Assembly: GCF_014698825.1 (NCBI RefSeq)
Contig: NZ_JACJTT010000003.1
Span: forward strand, 124,001 to 188,000
Length of the DNA: 64,000 nucleotides
Reading direction: 5' to 3'
Source: Richelia sinica FACHB-800
GTDB taxonomy: Bacteria; Cyanobacteriota; Cyanobacteriia; Cyanobacteriales; Nostocaceae
The notes beneath the pieces were generated by a model, which had not been told where the DNA came from, did not search any database, and saw only the letters and a program-made list of their open reading frames with translations. Numbering within the stretch: the first letter of the stretch is position 1; every line of letters begins with the position of its first letter. The translations under genes were made by a program, and so were the position numbers. Below are positions 49,397 to 58,143 of the stretch, in pieces.

Positions 49397-49975
49397 GTAA
49401 CTCAAAATAAAGGGATTATTATCTAACTGGGGAAGGATACCATCATTTTGTTTTACGAATCATCACTAGGCTGGGTTACCTATAGTTTGAATAACCAGAT
49501 AATAAGCTATTGTTAAACATTTAAAAAATGCAACTCATATATTTTTTAGAGCAAGATAATATAAAGTCTTGGCTAAAAAAATGTGAATTATAAATAAAGA
49601 TTTCATGAAGCTTATGAATTTAATTGAAAAATCTAGGAAAATTTGAAAATGAATCATTGTCATTAGAGACACATCAACATAATTTAGCGGGGTAATAAGT
49701 TTAAGTTTATGGTTCTCTGCTGATGATAAAATTTTTATTTTCAGTTAGTGTAAGTAGCAAAGTGAAATTTTACCCAATATCTCTATTTAATTAAAACTTC
49801 ATTAACTGAAATCGACTTCAGATGATATTTAGCGCGGATAGATTGACAGTCTTTGTTTATTGAAGATAAAGGCTAGATTTAACATCCCCATAAATCTCCA
49901 AATTGTCCGCCAGATGATCAGGTTGCACCTATCAAAATGCCTGAATTTCCGTAGAGACAATGAGTGGTAATAATT

Positions 49976-50578
49976 ATGTCATACTATTCTGGTGAAGACA
50001 GGGCGTTTGATGTAAACGAAACACAAGTAAGTAAGTTTTTAACGCCATTTCAACGTAAGGCTTTACTCAAAAATTTACAAAACAATTTACAACCAGAATA
50101 TCGCCGTCGCATTGAAATCATGTTGTTAGCAGATATGGGTAAATCCCAGTCTCATATCTGTGAAACTATTGGTTGTTCTCAAGAAATGGCACGTTATTGG
50201 ATTGGCATAGCTGAAGCTGGAATGGCACATAAATGGAATGAGCGACCTATAGGTAGACCGAAGATTGTCAATAATCAATATATTGAAAGATTGAAAGAAT
50301 TAGTAAGTAAGAGTCCTCGTGAATATGGCTATGCTTTTAGTTCTTGGACAGCACAATGGTTAAGTAAACATTTGGCTAACGAGTTGGGAATAGAAATTAG
50401 CGATCGCCACATTAATCGCTTGCTTAAGCAAATGGGACTATCGACAAAGAAAAAAAGTTCCTTGCCAGCAGAAAATACCCCTAATAATCATGACGGTATT
50501 AAGATTGGTGATTTGCCATCTACCTCAGAAAGTAGTTTTCATTGGTCATTTAATTTGATTCAGACTAATCAATCTTAA
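49976..50578 (+). CDS. Helix-turn-helix protein derived from an IS630-type transposase N-terminus
   Basis: 200 residues from ATG 49976; a GTG four codons upstream is possible. LTPFQRKALLKNLQNNL, RRRIEIMLLADMGKSQSHIC and ETIGCSQEMARYWIG form a first HTH. RPIGRPKIVNNQYIERLKEL and the SDRHINRLLKQMGLSTKKKS segment form a second winged HTH, as in IS630-family transposases. The DDE catalytic domain is absent: the protein ends in a 40-residue polar tail. It starts a run with the ABC exporter gene 18 bases downstream, so it is probably a DNA-binding regulator of the export operon rather than a transposase fragment. Confidence 0.75.
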   Translation: MSYYSGEDRAFDVNETQVSKFLTPFQRKALLKNLQNNLQPEYRRRIEIMLLADMGKSQSHICETIGCSQEMARYWIGIAEAGMAHKWNERPIGRPKIVNNQYIERLKELVSKSPREYGYAFSSWTAQWLSKHLANELGIEISDRHINRLLKQMGLSTKKKSSLPAENTPNNHDGIKIGDLPSTSESSFHWSFNLIQTNQS

Positions 50579-50596
50579 GTTTTTGGAGATTAGACA

Positions 50597-53500
50597 ATGG
50601 TATCAGGGTTTTCTCAGGAACATTTAACAGCGCAAATTAACCATTGTTTTGGGGAATTGCTGTCACCGGCAGTGCTGGAAGATTGTCTCCCTGCTTTAGA
50701 AGTTATTACTCCACCAATAGCCAAGCAATTTTGGCAATCGACAACTGCTAAACCAGGGATTTATATTGTCTTAGCGGGGAAAGTGAGGTTACTTGATGCT
50801 AGGAATAACTTAATTACTACGTTGACCACAGGGTATTCTTTTGGAGAGTTAACTTTATTTCCAGAACAAAAGTTTAGCTATTATGTTGCCAGGGCTTCTG
50901 TAAATTTGCAGGTGGGTTATCTTGGACAAGAGATTCTGCAAGGTGTGATGGCACAGATACCGGAGTTGGGCGATCGCTTGTTAACTACGGCAGAACTCTG
51001 GGATAGTGTACTGTTATGCAGCCAAAATACTACTCTTCCCCGTTGTGAATCAGTAGAAGATACCTTAACAGCCCTATCTCTTTTTACACGACAAACTCTC
51101 GCACCGGGAACCTTACCAATTACCAAGGAAACCAAGCTATGGTTAGTGCGACAGGGGGAAATCGTTCATTCCCAAGGACAAAGATTAACCAACGGTGAGA
51201 TGGGTGTTAATCCTTCTCAGGGAACTTGGCAAGTTACCCAACCTACCATTGTCTACAGCTTATCCCATTCCCATTGGCAAACGGCATTACAACATTGGCC
51301 TCAATTAATTCAATTCAGCGAGACAGGAACACAGCTACAAGTAGCCAAAAGGGAAATTAAGCCCAAAAACCGGAATGTAGTTCTTCCCCAGGAAAATACC
51401 CCCAAAACTCAACCCCCAGCTAAAAAACGCCGCGCTTATTTTCCTACTCCTAAAGTAGCGGTGGGAAATTGGTGGAGTAAATTTACCAAGCGATACCCGT
51501 TTATTGGCCAGCAAAGTCCTTCTGACTGTGGTGCAGCCTGTTTAGTGATGATAGCTCGTTACTGGGGTAAAAACTTAAGTATCAATCGTCTACGGGAATT
51601 AGCCAACGTTAACCGTTCCGGTGCATCGATGCGAAGCCTGACTACGGCAGCAGAAACCATCGGTTTTGCCACTCGTCCAGTAAAGGCTAGTTTTGATAAA
51701 TTAGCACAACAACCCCTACCAGCGATCGCTCATTGGGAAGGTAAGCATTACATAGTCGTCTATGAAGTCAACAAAAACCGTGTCATAGTTGCTGATCCCG
51801 CTATCGGTCAACGTCAACTCAAAATAGAAGAATTTAAAGCCGGGTGGACTGGTTATGCTTTATTATTGCAACCCACCACCACCCTTAAAGAAACACCGGA
51901 AGCTAATTCCCCATTTTGGCAATTATTTGACTTAGTAAAACCCCATACCCAAGTTTTACTAGAAGTATTTGTAGCTTCCGTGTTAATTCAAATCTTTGGT
52001 TTGGTCACACCTTTATTTACCCAACTGTTATTAGATAGAGTCATTGTCCAAGGTAGCACCATCACCTTAAATGCAGTTGGTTTTGGCTTGCTAATTTTCG
52101 GTTTATTTCGAGTCGCTATTAATGGACTCAGACAATATTTACTAGACCATACCGCCAACCGCATTGGTGTCGCTTTGTTAGTGGGTTTTATGCGGCATAC
52201 ATTTCGCCTACCCCTATCATTTTTTGAATCCCGTTACGTTGGTGATATTGTCTCCCGTGTCCAAGAAAATCAGAAAATTCAGCGTTTTTTAACTGGAGAA
52301 GCATTATCGATTAGTTTAGATTTATTGACAGTATTTGTGTATGTAGGGCTGATGTTTTGGTACAGTCCACCGATGGCGTGGATTACCTTGTCAATTGTGC
52401 CACCTTTTGTTTTTTTAGCCTTCTTTGCTACACCATTTTTACGCCGCATTAGTCGGGATGTATTTAGTGCTGGAACAAAGGAAAATAGCTATTTAATTCA
52501 AAGCTTAACTGGTATTTCCTCCATTCGTTCCATGGCTATTGAACAAACCGTGCGTTGGCGCTGGGAAGAATTGCTCAATAACTTAACGAAAAAAACCTTT
52601 AGTGGCCAGGTAGTAAGTAATCAATTGCAATTGTTTAGTTCCACTATTCAATCTTTGGTCACGACAGGCTTACTATGGTTTGGTGCTTGGTTAGTGATTC
52701 AAAACCAACTTACCATTGGGCAATTAGTCGCATTTAATATGCTGTTAGGGAATATTATTCAGCCTTTTCAACGGTTAATTGTCCTGTGGAATCAGTTACA
52801 GGAAGTGATTGTCTCCACCGAAAGAATCAATGATGTCTTAGAAGCAGAACCGGAAGAAGACCTAGAACAAAATCCCCGCCAATTTTTAACTAGACTACGT
52901 GGTCAAATTCGTTTTGAAAATGTCACCTTTCGTTATCACCCAGATAACGAAATTAACATTCTAGAAAATCTCAGTTTTGAAATTTTGCCAGAACAAACTG
53001 TAGCTGTCGTTGGACGGAGTGGTTCCGGTAAAACAACTCTTTCTAAGCTAATATTGGGACTATATCCAGCGACAGATGGCCGAGTTTTAATTGACAATCA
53101 AGATGTGACTAGGATTGCCTTGCAATCACTGCGTTCACAAATTGGCGTTGTTGACCAAGATACCTTTTTGTTTGGTGGAACAATTAGGGAAAATATTAGC
53201 ATTGCCCATCCTGAAGCATCATTAGAAGAAATTATCACCGCAGCCCAATTAGCGGGTGCAGATGAATTTATTAAACGCATGGCTATGGGATATGAAACAG
53301 AGATTGGTGAAGGTGGGGGAATGTTATCAGGAGGACAACGCCAACGTTTAGCGATCGCACGGGCTTTATTAGGTAATCCACGTCTGTTAATTTTAGATGA
53401 AGCTACTAGTCATCTTGATGCTGAATCTGAGCGGATTATTCAGACAAATTTACAACAAATTCTCAAAGGACGCACCAGTTTAATTATTGCTCACCGCCTA

Positions 53501-53638
53501 TCTACAGTGCGTCATGCAGACCTAATTTTAGTATTAGATCGGGGGATTTTAGTAGAAAAAGGTACTCATGAGGAACTGATTGCGCAAAGAGGACATTATT
53601 TTTATCTCAATCAACAACAATTAGCACAAACTAGTTAA
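50597..53638 (+). CDS. ABC exporter with N-terminal cNMP-binding-like domains and C39 peptidase domain
   Basis: 1013 residues. Two cyclic-nucleotide-binding-like regions (about 30-130 and 150-240; IYIVLAGKVRLLDARNNLI) precede a C39 peptidase domain with QQSPSDCGAACLVMIARYWG (C311), GKHYIVV (H384) and VADPA (D400). The catalytic triad is thus intact. A six-helix membrane domain spans about 430-720. The nucleotide-binding domain has GRSGSGKTT near 805, LSGGQ near 909 and LILDEAT near 930. Such exporters cut double-glycine leaders and export peptides or proteins through an HlyD-TolC path. HetC of Anabaena has a related layout, so a role in differentiation is possible. Confidence 0.85.
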   Translation: MVSGFSQEHLTAQINHCFGELLSPAVLEDCLPALEVITPPIAKQFWQSTTAKPGIYIVLAGKVRLLDARNNLITTLTTGYSFGELTLFPEQKFSYYVARASVNLQVGYLGQEILQGVMAQIPELGDRLLTTAELWDSVLLCSQNTTLPRCESVEDTLTALSLFTRQTLAPGTLPITKETKLWLVRQGEIVHSQGQRLTNGEMGVNPSQGTWQVTQPTIVYSLSHSHWQTALQHWPQLIQFSETGTQLQVAKREIKPKNRNVVLPQENTPKTQPPAKKRRAYFPTPKVAVGNWWSKFTKRYPFIGQQSPSDCGAACLVMIARYWGKNLSINRLRELANVNRSGASMRSLTTAAETIGFATRPVKASFDKLAQQPLPAIAHWEGKHYIVVYEVNKNRVIVADPAIGQRQLKIEEFKAGWTGYALLLQPTTTLKETPEANSPFWQLFDLVKPHTQVLLEVFVASVLIQIFGLVTPLFTQLLLDRVIVQGSTITLNAVGFGLLIFGLFRVAINGLRQYLLDHTANRIGVALLVGFMRHTFRLPLSFFESRYVGDIVSRVQENQKIQRFLTGEALSISLDLLTVFVYVGLMFWYSPPMAWITLSIVPPFVFLAFFATPFLRRISRDVFSAGTKENSYLIQSLTGISSIRSMAIEQTVRWRWEELLNNLTKKTFSGQVVSNQLQLFSSTIQSLVTTGLLWFGAWLVIQNQLTIGQLVAFNMLLGNIIQPFQRLIVLWNQLQEVIVSTERINDVLEAEPEEDLEQNPRQFLTRLRGQIRFENVTFRYHPDNEINILENLSFEILPEQTVAVVGRSGSGKTTLSKLILGLYPATDGRVLIDNQDVTRIALQSLRSQIGVVDQDTFLFGGTIRENISIAHPEASLEEIITAAQLAGADEFIKRMAMGYETEIGEGGGMLSGGQRQRLAIARALLGNPRLLILDEATSHLDAESERIIQTNLQQILKGRTSLIIAHRLSTVRHADLILVLDRGILVEKGTHEELIAQRGHYFYLNQQQLAQTS

Positions 53639-53747
53639 ATTTGCTAAATTAATTTACAGGGCTTCATCGGTCATTTTGTGTTGGCATCATCAGATTTGAG
53701 ATTTAGGGAACAGCTAATTAAATCTCAGCCAAATTTTGATATTGATT

Positions 53748-55268
53748 ATGCCTAATACAACATATCGGTCATCATCTACTGTGAACTTGCCATCCCCATT
53801 AAAACCACCTTTAACCCAGCAAGAAATACTGGTTAAAGAAAATGATTGGTTTTACGGCACAGAGGAATTATTAGAGGCTTTACCAAAAGCATGGACACGC
53901 TCAATTTTATATTTAATTGTTACCTTTGCCGCAGTTACTATTCCTTGGACTATGTTGGCTCAAGTTGATGAAACTGGACGGGCCATTGGACGGATAGAAC
54001 CCCAAGGTGCAACCCAGACATTAGATAGTGCAGTAACTGGCAGTATTACATCGGTCAATGTATCAGAAGGTGCAACTGTCAAAGCTGGACAGGTTTTAGT
54101 GGAATTAGAATCAGATGTTTTACGGACAGAATTACAACAGGCACAAACCAAATTAGAAGGTTTAATTAATCGTCAAGGGCAATTAGATTTACTTAAAAAT
54201 CAAGTCATGTTGGCGATTAATATTCAAGAACAACAAAATCAATCTCAAGCCTTAGAAAAACTGGCCCAAGTCAATCAAGCCAGACAAAATTTAGATTCTA
54301 AACGTAGCGCCTTAAATTTACAAAAATGGGAAAAATTAGCACAAATTGAACAAGCCACACAAAACATTAAATCTACTCATATTTCCCATCGTCTAGCCAC
54401 CAGTAGATTGAGTCGAGATATGGCAGAAGTAGGACGTTATCGCCTACTTTTAAAAGAAGGTGCAATTCCTCAAACCAAAGTGGTGGAATTAGAAAAAACT
54501 GCTGAAGATAGTCAACGGTTACAAGAGGAAGCCAAATCTGAGATTCAACAAGCTAAATTGCGGTTAAAGGAGCAACTGAGCAGCTATGAATCTATTATGA
54601 ATCAAGCCCAGTCAGATGTTGAACAGGCAAAGCTACGCTTAGAAGAAGAATTAAGTAGTTATCAAAGTGTCCTACAAGCCGGCAAACTGACACTGCTGAA
54701 AAATCAGGAACAACTCAAAGATTTACAGTCACAAATTACCACTGTTAAATCTGAGATCGGCCAGACCCAGAGCCAGATTACAGCCTTTAAATTACAATTA
54801 CAACAAAGAGTGGTGCGATCGCCCATTGATGGCACAGTCTTTGCACTACCAATCAAAAAACCTGGTGTAGTTGTCCAACCTGGGCAAATGATAGCCCAAC
54901 TGGCACCGAAAAATGCCCCCTTAATTTTGAGAGCACGTATACCCAGTCAACAAAGTGGCTTTATCAAGGTAGGAATGCCTGTCAAAGTCAAATTTGATGC
55001 CTATCCTTTCCAAGAATATGGTGTATTAGAAGGCAAAGTTACCTGGATTTCACCTGACTCCAAAGTTCAGGAAAATAATCCCCAAGGTAGCGAAAACTAT
55101 GAGTTAGATATCGCTTTTGAAAATCCTTATATTCAAGTTGGTAACAAACGCATTCCCTTAACACCAGGTCAAACAGCAACCGCAGAAGTAATTGTGCGTC
55201 AGCGTCGAGTGATTGACTTTATCTTAGATCCATTTAAAAAACTACAAAAAGACGGCTTGGATCTTTAA
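53748..55268 (+). CDS. HlyD-family secretion adaptor
   Basis: 506 residues from ATG 53748; a TTG four codons upstream is unlikely. One membrane segment (about residues 53-75, SILYLIVTFAAVTIPWTMLA) is followed by the barrel-sandwich half AVTGSITSVNVSEGATVKAG. A long Gln/Leu-rich coiled coil spans about 115-350, then RVVRSPIDGTVFALP and a beta-barrel. It links the inner-membrane exporter to an outer-membrane TolC-type protein. It lies about 110 bases after the C39 exporter in the same direction. No TolC gene is in the window. Confidence 0.88.
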   Translation: MPNTTYRSSSTVNLPSPLKPPLTQQEILVKENDWFYGTEELLEALPKAWTRSILYLIVTFAAVTIPWTMLAQVDETGRAIGRIEPQGATQTLDSAVTGSITSVNVSEGATVKAGQVLVELESDVLRTELQQAQTKLEGLINRQGQLDLLKNQVMLAINIQEQQNQSQALEKLAQVNQARQNLDSKRSALNLQKWEKLAQIEQATQNIKSTHISHRLATSRLSRDMAEVGRYRLLLKEGAIPQTKVVELEKTAEDSQRLQEEAKSEIQQAKLRLKEQLSSYESIMNQAQSDVEQAKLRLEEELSSYQSVLQAGKLTLLKNQEQLKDLQSQITTVKSEIGQTQSQITAFKLQLQQRVVRSPIDGTVFALPIKKPGVVVQPGQMIAQLAPKNAPLILRARIPSQQSGFIKVGMPVKVKFDAYPFQEYGVLEGKVTWISPDSKVQENNPQGSENYELDIAFENPYIQVGNKRIPLTPGQTATAEVIVRQRRVIDFILDPFKKLQKDGLDL

Positions 55269-55326
55269 TCAAACCATATCATCAACTCATGCTTGATGAT
55301 TTGATTTTGCCGAGAGGAATTAACCC

Positions 55327-56112
55327 ATGTCCAAATCCCTATCAATTTCAGCAGAAGATATTATCTATCATGTCAAAATATCTTGTCAAATACCCAATTT
55401 ACTGGAAGCGATCGCCACTAGAAAAATTATTGCTGAAACTGCTGATAAAGAAGGAATTACTATTAGCTTAGAGGAATTACAACAAGCAGCAGATAATCTC
55501 AGATTAGCCCACAGACTGATTAAAGCTGAAGATACATGGACATGGCTAGAAAAACATTATCTTTCCTTAGATAATTTTGAAGAAATTGCCCAAACCAATT
55601 TATTATCTGCTAAATTAGCCCATCATTTATTTGCCGAAAAGGTAGAATCATTTTTTTATGCCCATCAGCTAGACTATACAGCAGCTGTTACCTATGAAGT
55701 GATTCTAGATGATGAAGATATCGCCCTAGAATTGTTTTATTCTCTCCAAGAAGGGGAAATTAGCTTTCAAGAAATTGCCCGTCAATATATTCAAAATCCT
55801 GAATTACGGCGGGCAGGAGGATATCAAGGTATTCGTAACCGTAGCGATTTACGCCCAGAAATTGCCTCCGCAGTTTTTGCAGCCAATCCGCCCCAACTCC
55901 TGAAACCAATTATTACACCCAAAGGGGCGCATATTATTATGGTAGAAGAAATTATCAAGCCTCAATTAACAGAACAAATTCGCCTCAAAATCATGAGTGA
56001 ATTGTTTAGCAATTGGTTGCAAAAGCAGCTAGAATCATGGGAAATTACAGCCCAGTTAGACGATAAGAATCATCTTCAAAATTCAGAAAATGTTTTACAA
56101 GAAGCCAGTTAA
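55327..56112 (+). CDS. PpiC/SurA-type peptidyl-prolyl isomerase
   Basis: 261 residues. A helical chaperone-like N-terminal half (residues 1-120, including TRKIIAETADKEGITISLEE) is followed by a parvulin domain (about 125-215) with EGEISFQEIARQYIQNPELR, RRAGGYQGIRNRSDLRPEIA and PIITPKGAHIIMVEEI. No signal peptide is seen, so it is probably cytoplasmic or exported by its own operon. Parvulin genes often follow C39-ABC and HlyD genes in cyanobacteria, where they may keep the cargo unfolded or mature it. It lies 58 bases after the adaptor gene and is likely the last gene of this operon. Confidence 0.85.
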   Translation: MSKSLSISAEDIIYHVKISCQIPNLLEAIATRKIIAETADKEGITISLEELQQAADNLRLAHRLIKAEDTWTWLEKHYLSLDNFEEIAQTNLLSAKLAHHLFAEKVESFFYAHQLDYTAAVTYEVILDDEDIALELFYSLQEGEISFQEIARQYIQNPELRRAGGYQGIRNRSDLRPEIASAVFAANPPQLLKPIITPKGAHIIMVEEIIKPQLTEQIRLKIMSELFSNWLQKQLESWEITAQLDDKNHLQNSENVLQEAS

Positions 56113-56538
56113 TCTTCACTCAAACTAGTTTAAATATCGGTCGGCATTTTTTGTGAGTACACCTGGTATCAAGCAAATTTTATCTATCTTTATAAGTGAG
56201 GTTTAGCAATGCTAGACCTCTAATACAATACATTGCAGGTAAACTGAGTATTAGTGTATAAAATAATAAAATTAACGCTGACTCCAAGAACATAGGATAA
56301 AAAATATTCTAGGCGTATAATGAAATACAGGAATTAGCAAGTTAGGCTAATGCACCGTCAACCATTTCAGGTGGATTGTATGCGCCTCATTTCGTTTTTC
56401 TGTATTCTCCTGAACTATAACTTACACAAAGTCAAGCCATCTCATCTGATAGAGGTACTATAAAACAGCAATACTTATGCTGAATATAGGGAAATTTCCC
56501 TAAGGTTTAAAATATCCAGATGCAAAATTATTAACTGG
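56113..56538. other. Spacer with a palindrome
   Basis: No supported gene is present. A 37-codon frame starting at the ATG near 56351 has no recognised features. A perfect 16-bp palindrome lies at 56487-56502. Confidence 0.45.
56487..56502. promoter_or_regulatory. Perfect 16-bp palindrome before the 56539 gene
   Basis: TAGGGAAATTTCCCTA reads the same on both strands and ends 36 bases before the first possible start of the small downstream gene. Its position fits an operator for a dimeric regulator, which is inference. Confidence 0.4.
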
Positions 56539-56802
56539 ATGAGAGTGATTATGACTGAGCTAAATTTAGAACCAGGAAAGATATATGAGTTTGCTGATCT
56601 CGACAATTTTCGAGTGTTCTGGCGATTAAAATACCTGAATACAGTTGTTAACCCAATCAGTAAAGAAATACAACTACATTTTGAGCACTTGGACTCCTCT
56701 GCTGATAAACAAAAAGATATTTATTTAAGTCAAAGCGATATCTACCAACAGGTAGGCGGTATCAACGAAGCTCTTGAGTATCAAGCTAGGTATGAGTATT
56801 AG
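56539..56802 (+). CDS. Small unknown protein with double-glycine-like C-terminal motif
   Basis: 87 residues from ATG 56539, or 83 from ATG 56551 (MTELNLEPGKIYEF). No known domain was recognised. The middle (VFWRLKYLNTVVNPISKEIQ) looks like a small beta-type fold. Near the end LSQSDIYQQVGG resembles the LSxxELxxxxGG leader motif cut by C39 exporters, leaving INEALEYQARYEY. Such motifs normally sit within the first 30 residues, so this may be chance. It follows the exporter operon in the same direction, 426 bases on, with a palindrome before it. Confidence 0.6.
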   Translation: MRVIMTELNLEPGKIYEFADLDNFRVFWRLKYLNTVVNPISKEIQLHFEHLDSSADKQKDIYLSQSDIYQQVGGINEALEYQARYEY

Positions 56803-56992
56803 CCTGAAATTAGCCCAAGAGAAGATAGATGATACTTACACAGCGAGGCTTTCCCAGTTTTGTGGGCAGCCTTACTGTATATAAATTGTTAAATTTGCTT
56901 GAGGGAGAGAATTTGAAGTCTGAACTCCCCAGTTTAGGATTGACCACAGAATTACAACATCTGCACTCGAGAAGTTCAGCTGTAATTAAAAA

Positions 56993-57727
56993 TTACGTCA
57001 GCAAAGTAACTTTACCACTGGCTAAATCATAACGACCGCCAACAATTTTCACTTTATCTTCATTAATTAAACCTCTGATAATTGTCGAACTTTCTGCTAA
57101 TTTTTCAGCCTGATATTGGACATTGGCAATAATAGAATTCTCTTCTAAACTACCTGTTTTATTTCTTACTCTTTCCACCGCAGGTTTAATTTCTTCTACG
57201 AAAACACCAATTCTTCCAGGTAATGGATCACCTTTAGTTGCCGCGACAACTGCACCACACCTAGCATGACCTAAAACGACAATTAATTGGGCCCCTAACA
57301 CAGCTGTAGCAAATTCTAAACTACCTATAGCTGTTTGACTCGCCACATTGCCAGCTACCCTGACAACAAATAAATCACCTAATCCTTGATCAAAAACAAT
57401 TTCCGCAGGTACTCTAGAATCTGCACAACCAAGTATTGCAGCAAAAGGATATTGAGCTACAGATGTTTCTTGCAATCTTAATTTTGACTGATTAGGGTTA
57501 AGACGTTTGCCCTCAACAAACCTTTTGTTGCCTTCCAATAGTCTAGCTAAAGCTTCTTGAGGATTGACTGGTTTGGGCTTTGCTTCTGTGTAGGTAGGTT
57601 GTTGAGCAACAGCCGATTCTCCTTGCCACAATACACTACCAACAGCACTGGCACCTAGACCAGCAGTACCTACACCTACTAATTTTAAAAAATTTCGCCG
57701 TCCGACAAATCCATTAATTTTACTCAT
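56993..57727 (-). CDS. Beta-class carbonic anhydrase with Tat signal peptide
   Basis: 244 residues from ATG 57727, chosen because GGGAGA lies 6 bases upstream; a frame from 57754 is longer. The N-terminal GRRNFLKLVGVGTAGLG is a twin-arginine signal followed by a hydrophobic stretch, with a likely cut after AVA. The catalytic part has ILGCADSRVPAEI (zinc Cys and the Asp-Arg pair) and VLGHARCGAVVAA (His and Cys zinc ligands). It interconverts CO2 and bicarbonate, here probably in the periplasm or at the cell surface rather than in carboxysomes. This resembles the external EcaB-type enzyme. Confidence 0.88.
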   Translation of the reverse strand: MSKINGFVGRRNFLKLVGVGTAGLGASAVGSVLWQGESAVAQQPTYTEAKPKPVNPQEALARLLEGNKRFVEGKRLNPNQSKLRLQETSVAQYPFAAILGCADSRVPAEIVFDQGLGDLFVVRVAGNVASQTAIGSLEFATAVLGAQLIVVLGHARCGAVVAATKGDPLPGRIGVFVEEIKPAVERVRNKTGSLEENSIIANVQYQAEKLAESSTIIRGLINEDKVKIVGGRYDLASGKVTLLT

Positions 57728-58143
57728 GATGCATCTCCCTTTTAACAGCATCATTTAACTCAGTTGCTCTGAAAAATTCATAAATATATACCCCAAAGTG
57801 TTATTAATTAATGCAATGCCAATAACACCTTGAGGGCAATAAAGAATTTAAGAATTATTGCAACCAGCTAAATATTAAACTTTGTTGTTCTTCGGAATAT
57901 ACCAAAATCAAGTATGACAATAGAATAAATCTATCATTTGATAAAGTTATGAATACAACAGTATTTTGTCTATGATTAATCTTTAATATCCATCAACATG
58001 TATAAAATAGGACGTAATAATAGGGAATGTTTGCAGGAGCAAATAGGAATTTGAACTAATTGAGAAAAATATGGGAACGGTGCATTAGCCGATGGCATAA
58101 CACACCCTATGAAGTTTGCCCTATGAAGTTTGGATCATGTTTT
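57728..58143. other. Spacer with hairpins and a tandem duplication
   Basis: This stretch is upstream of the carbonic anhydrase gene on the minus strand. It contains a long hairpin (57791-57836), an inverted repeat GGTGCATTA/TAACACACC (about 58079-58107) and a perfect 14-bp tandem duplication CCCTATGAAGTTTG at 58105-58118 and 58119-58132. No gene was seen. Confidence 0.5.
57791..57836. repeat. Hairpin upstream of the carbonic anhydrase gene
   Basis: CCCCAAAGTGTTATT pairs with AATAACACCTTGAGG with two G-T or mismatched positions, around a 14-base loop. It could be a 5' leader structure or a transcription block. No T-tract is obvious on either side. Confidence 0.45.

Larger units (their letters stand above)
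48766..49975. other. 1.2-kb gene-poor region with orphan terminator
   Basis: No credible ORF was found. It contains an inverted repeat at 49331-49353 and a strong intrinsic terminator at 49364-49396, 600 bases beyond the hetP stop. The terminator could end a long hetP 3' region or an unannotated small RNA. The right part holds the promoter of the HTH-ABC operon. Confidence 0.55.

Noticed and set aside
56351-56464. 37-codon frame with a hydrophobic stretch in the spacer after the parvulin gene
   Set aside because: There is no ribosome site, no GG leader and no RGSGR motif. It is too short to support.
56829-57032. 67-codon plus-strand frame overlapping the end of the carbonic anhydrase gene
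   Set aside because: It overlaps a firm gene on the other strand and shows no recognisable domain. A real small protein is possible but unsupported.
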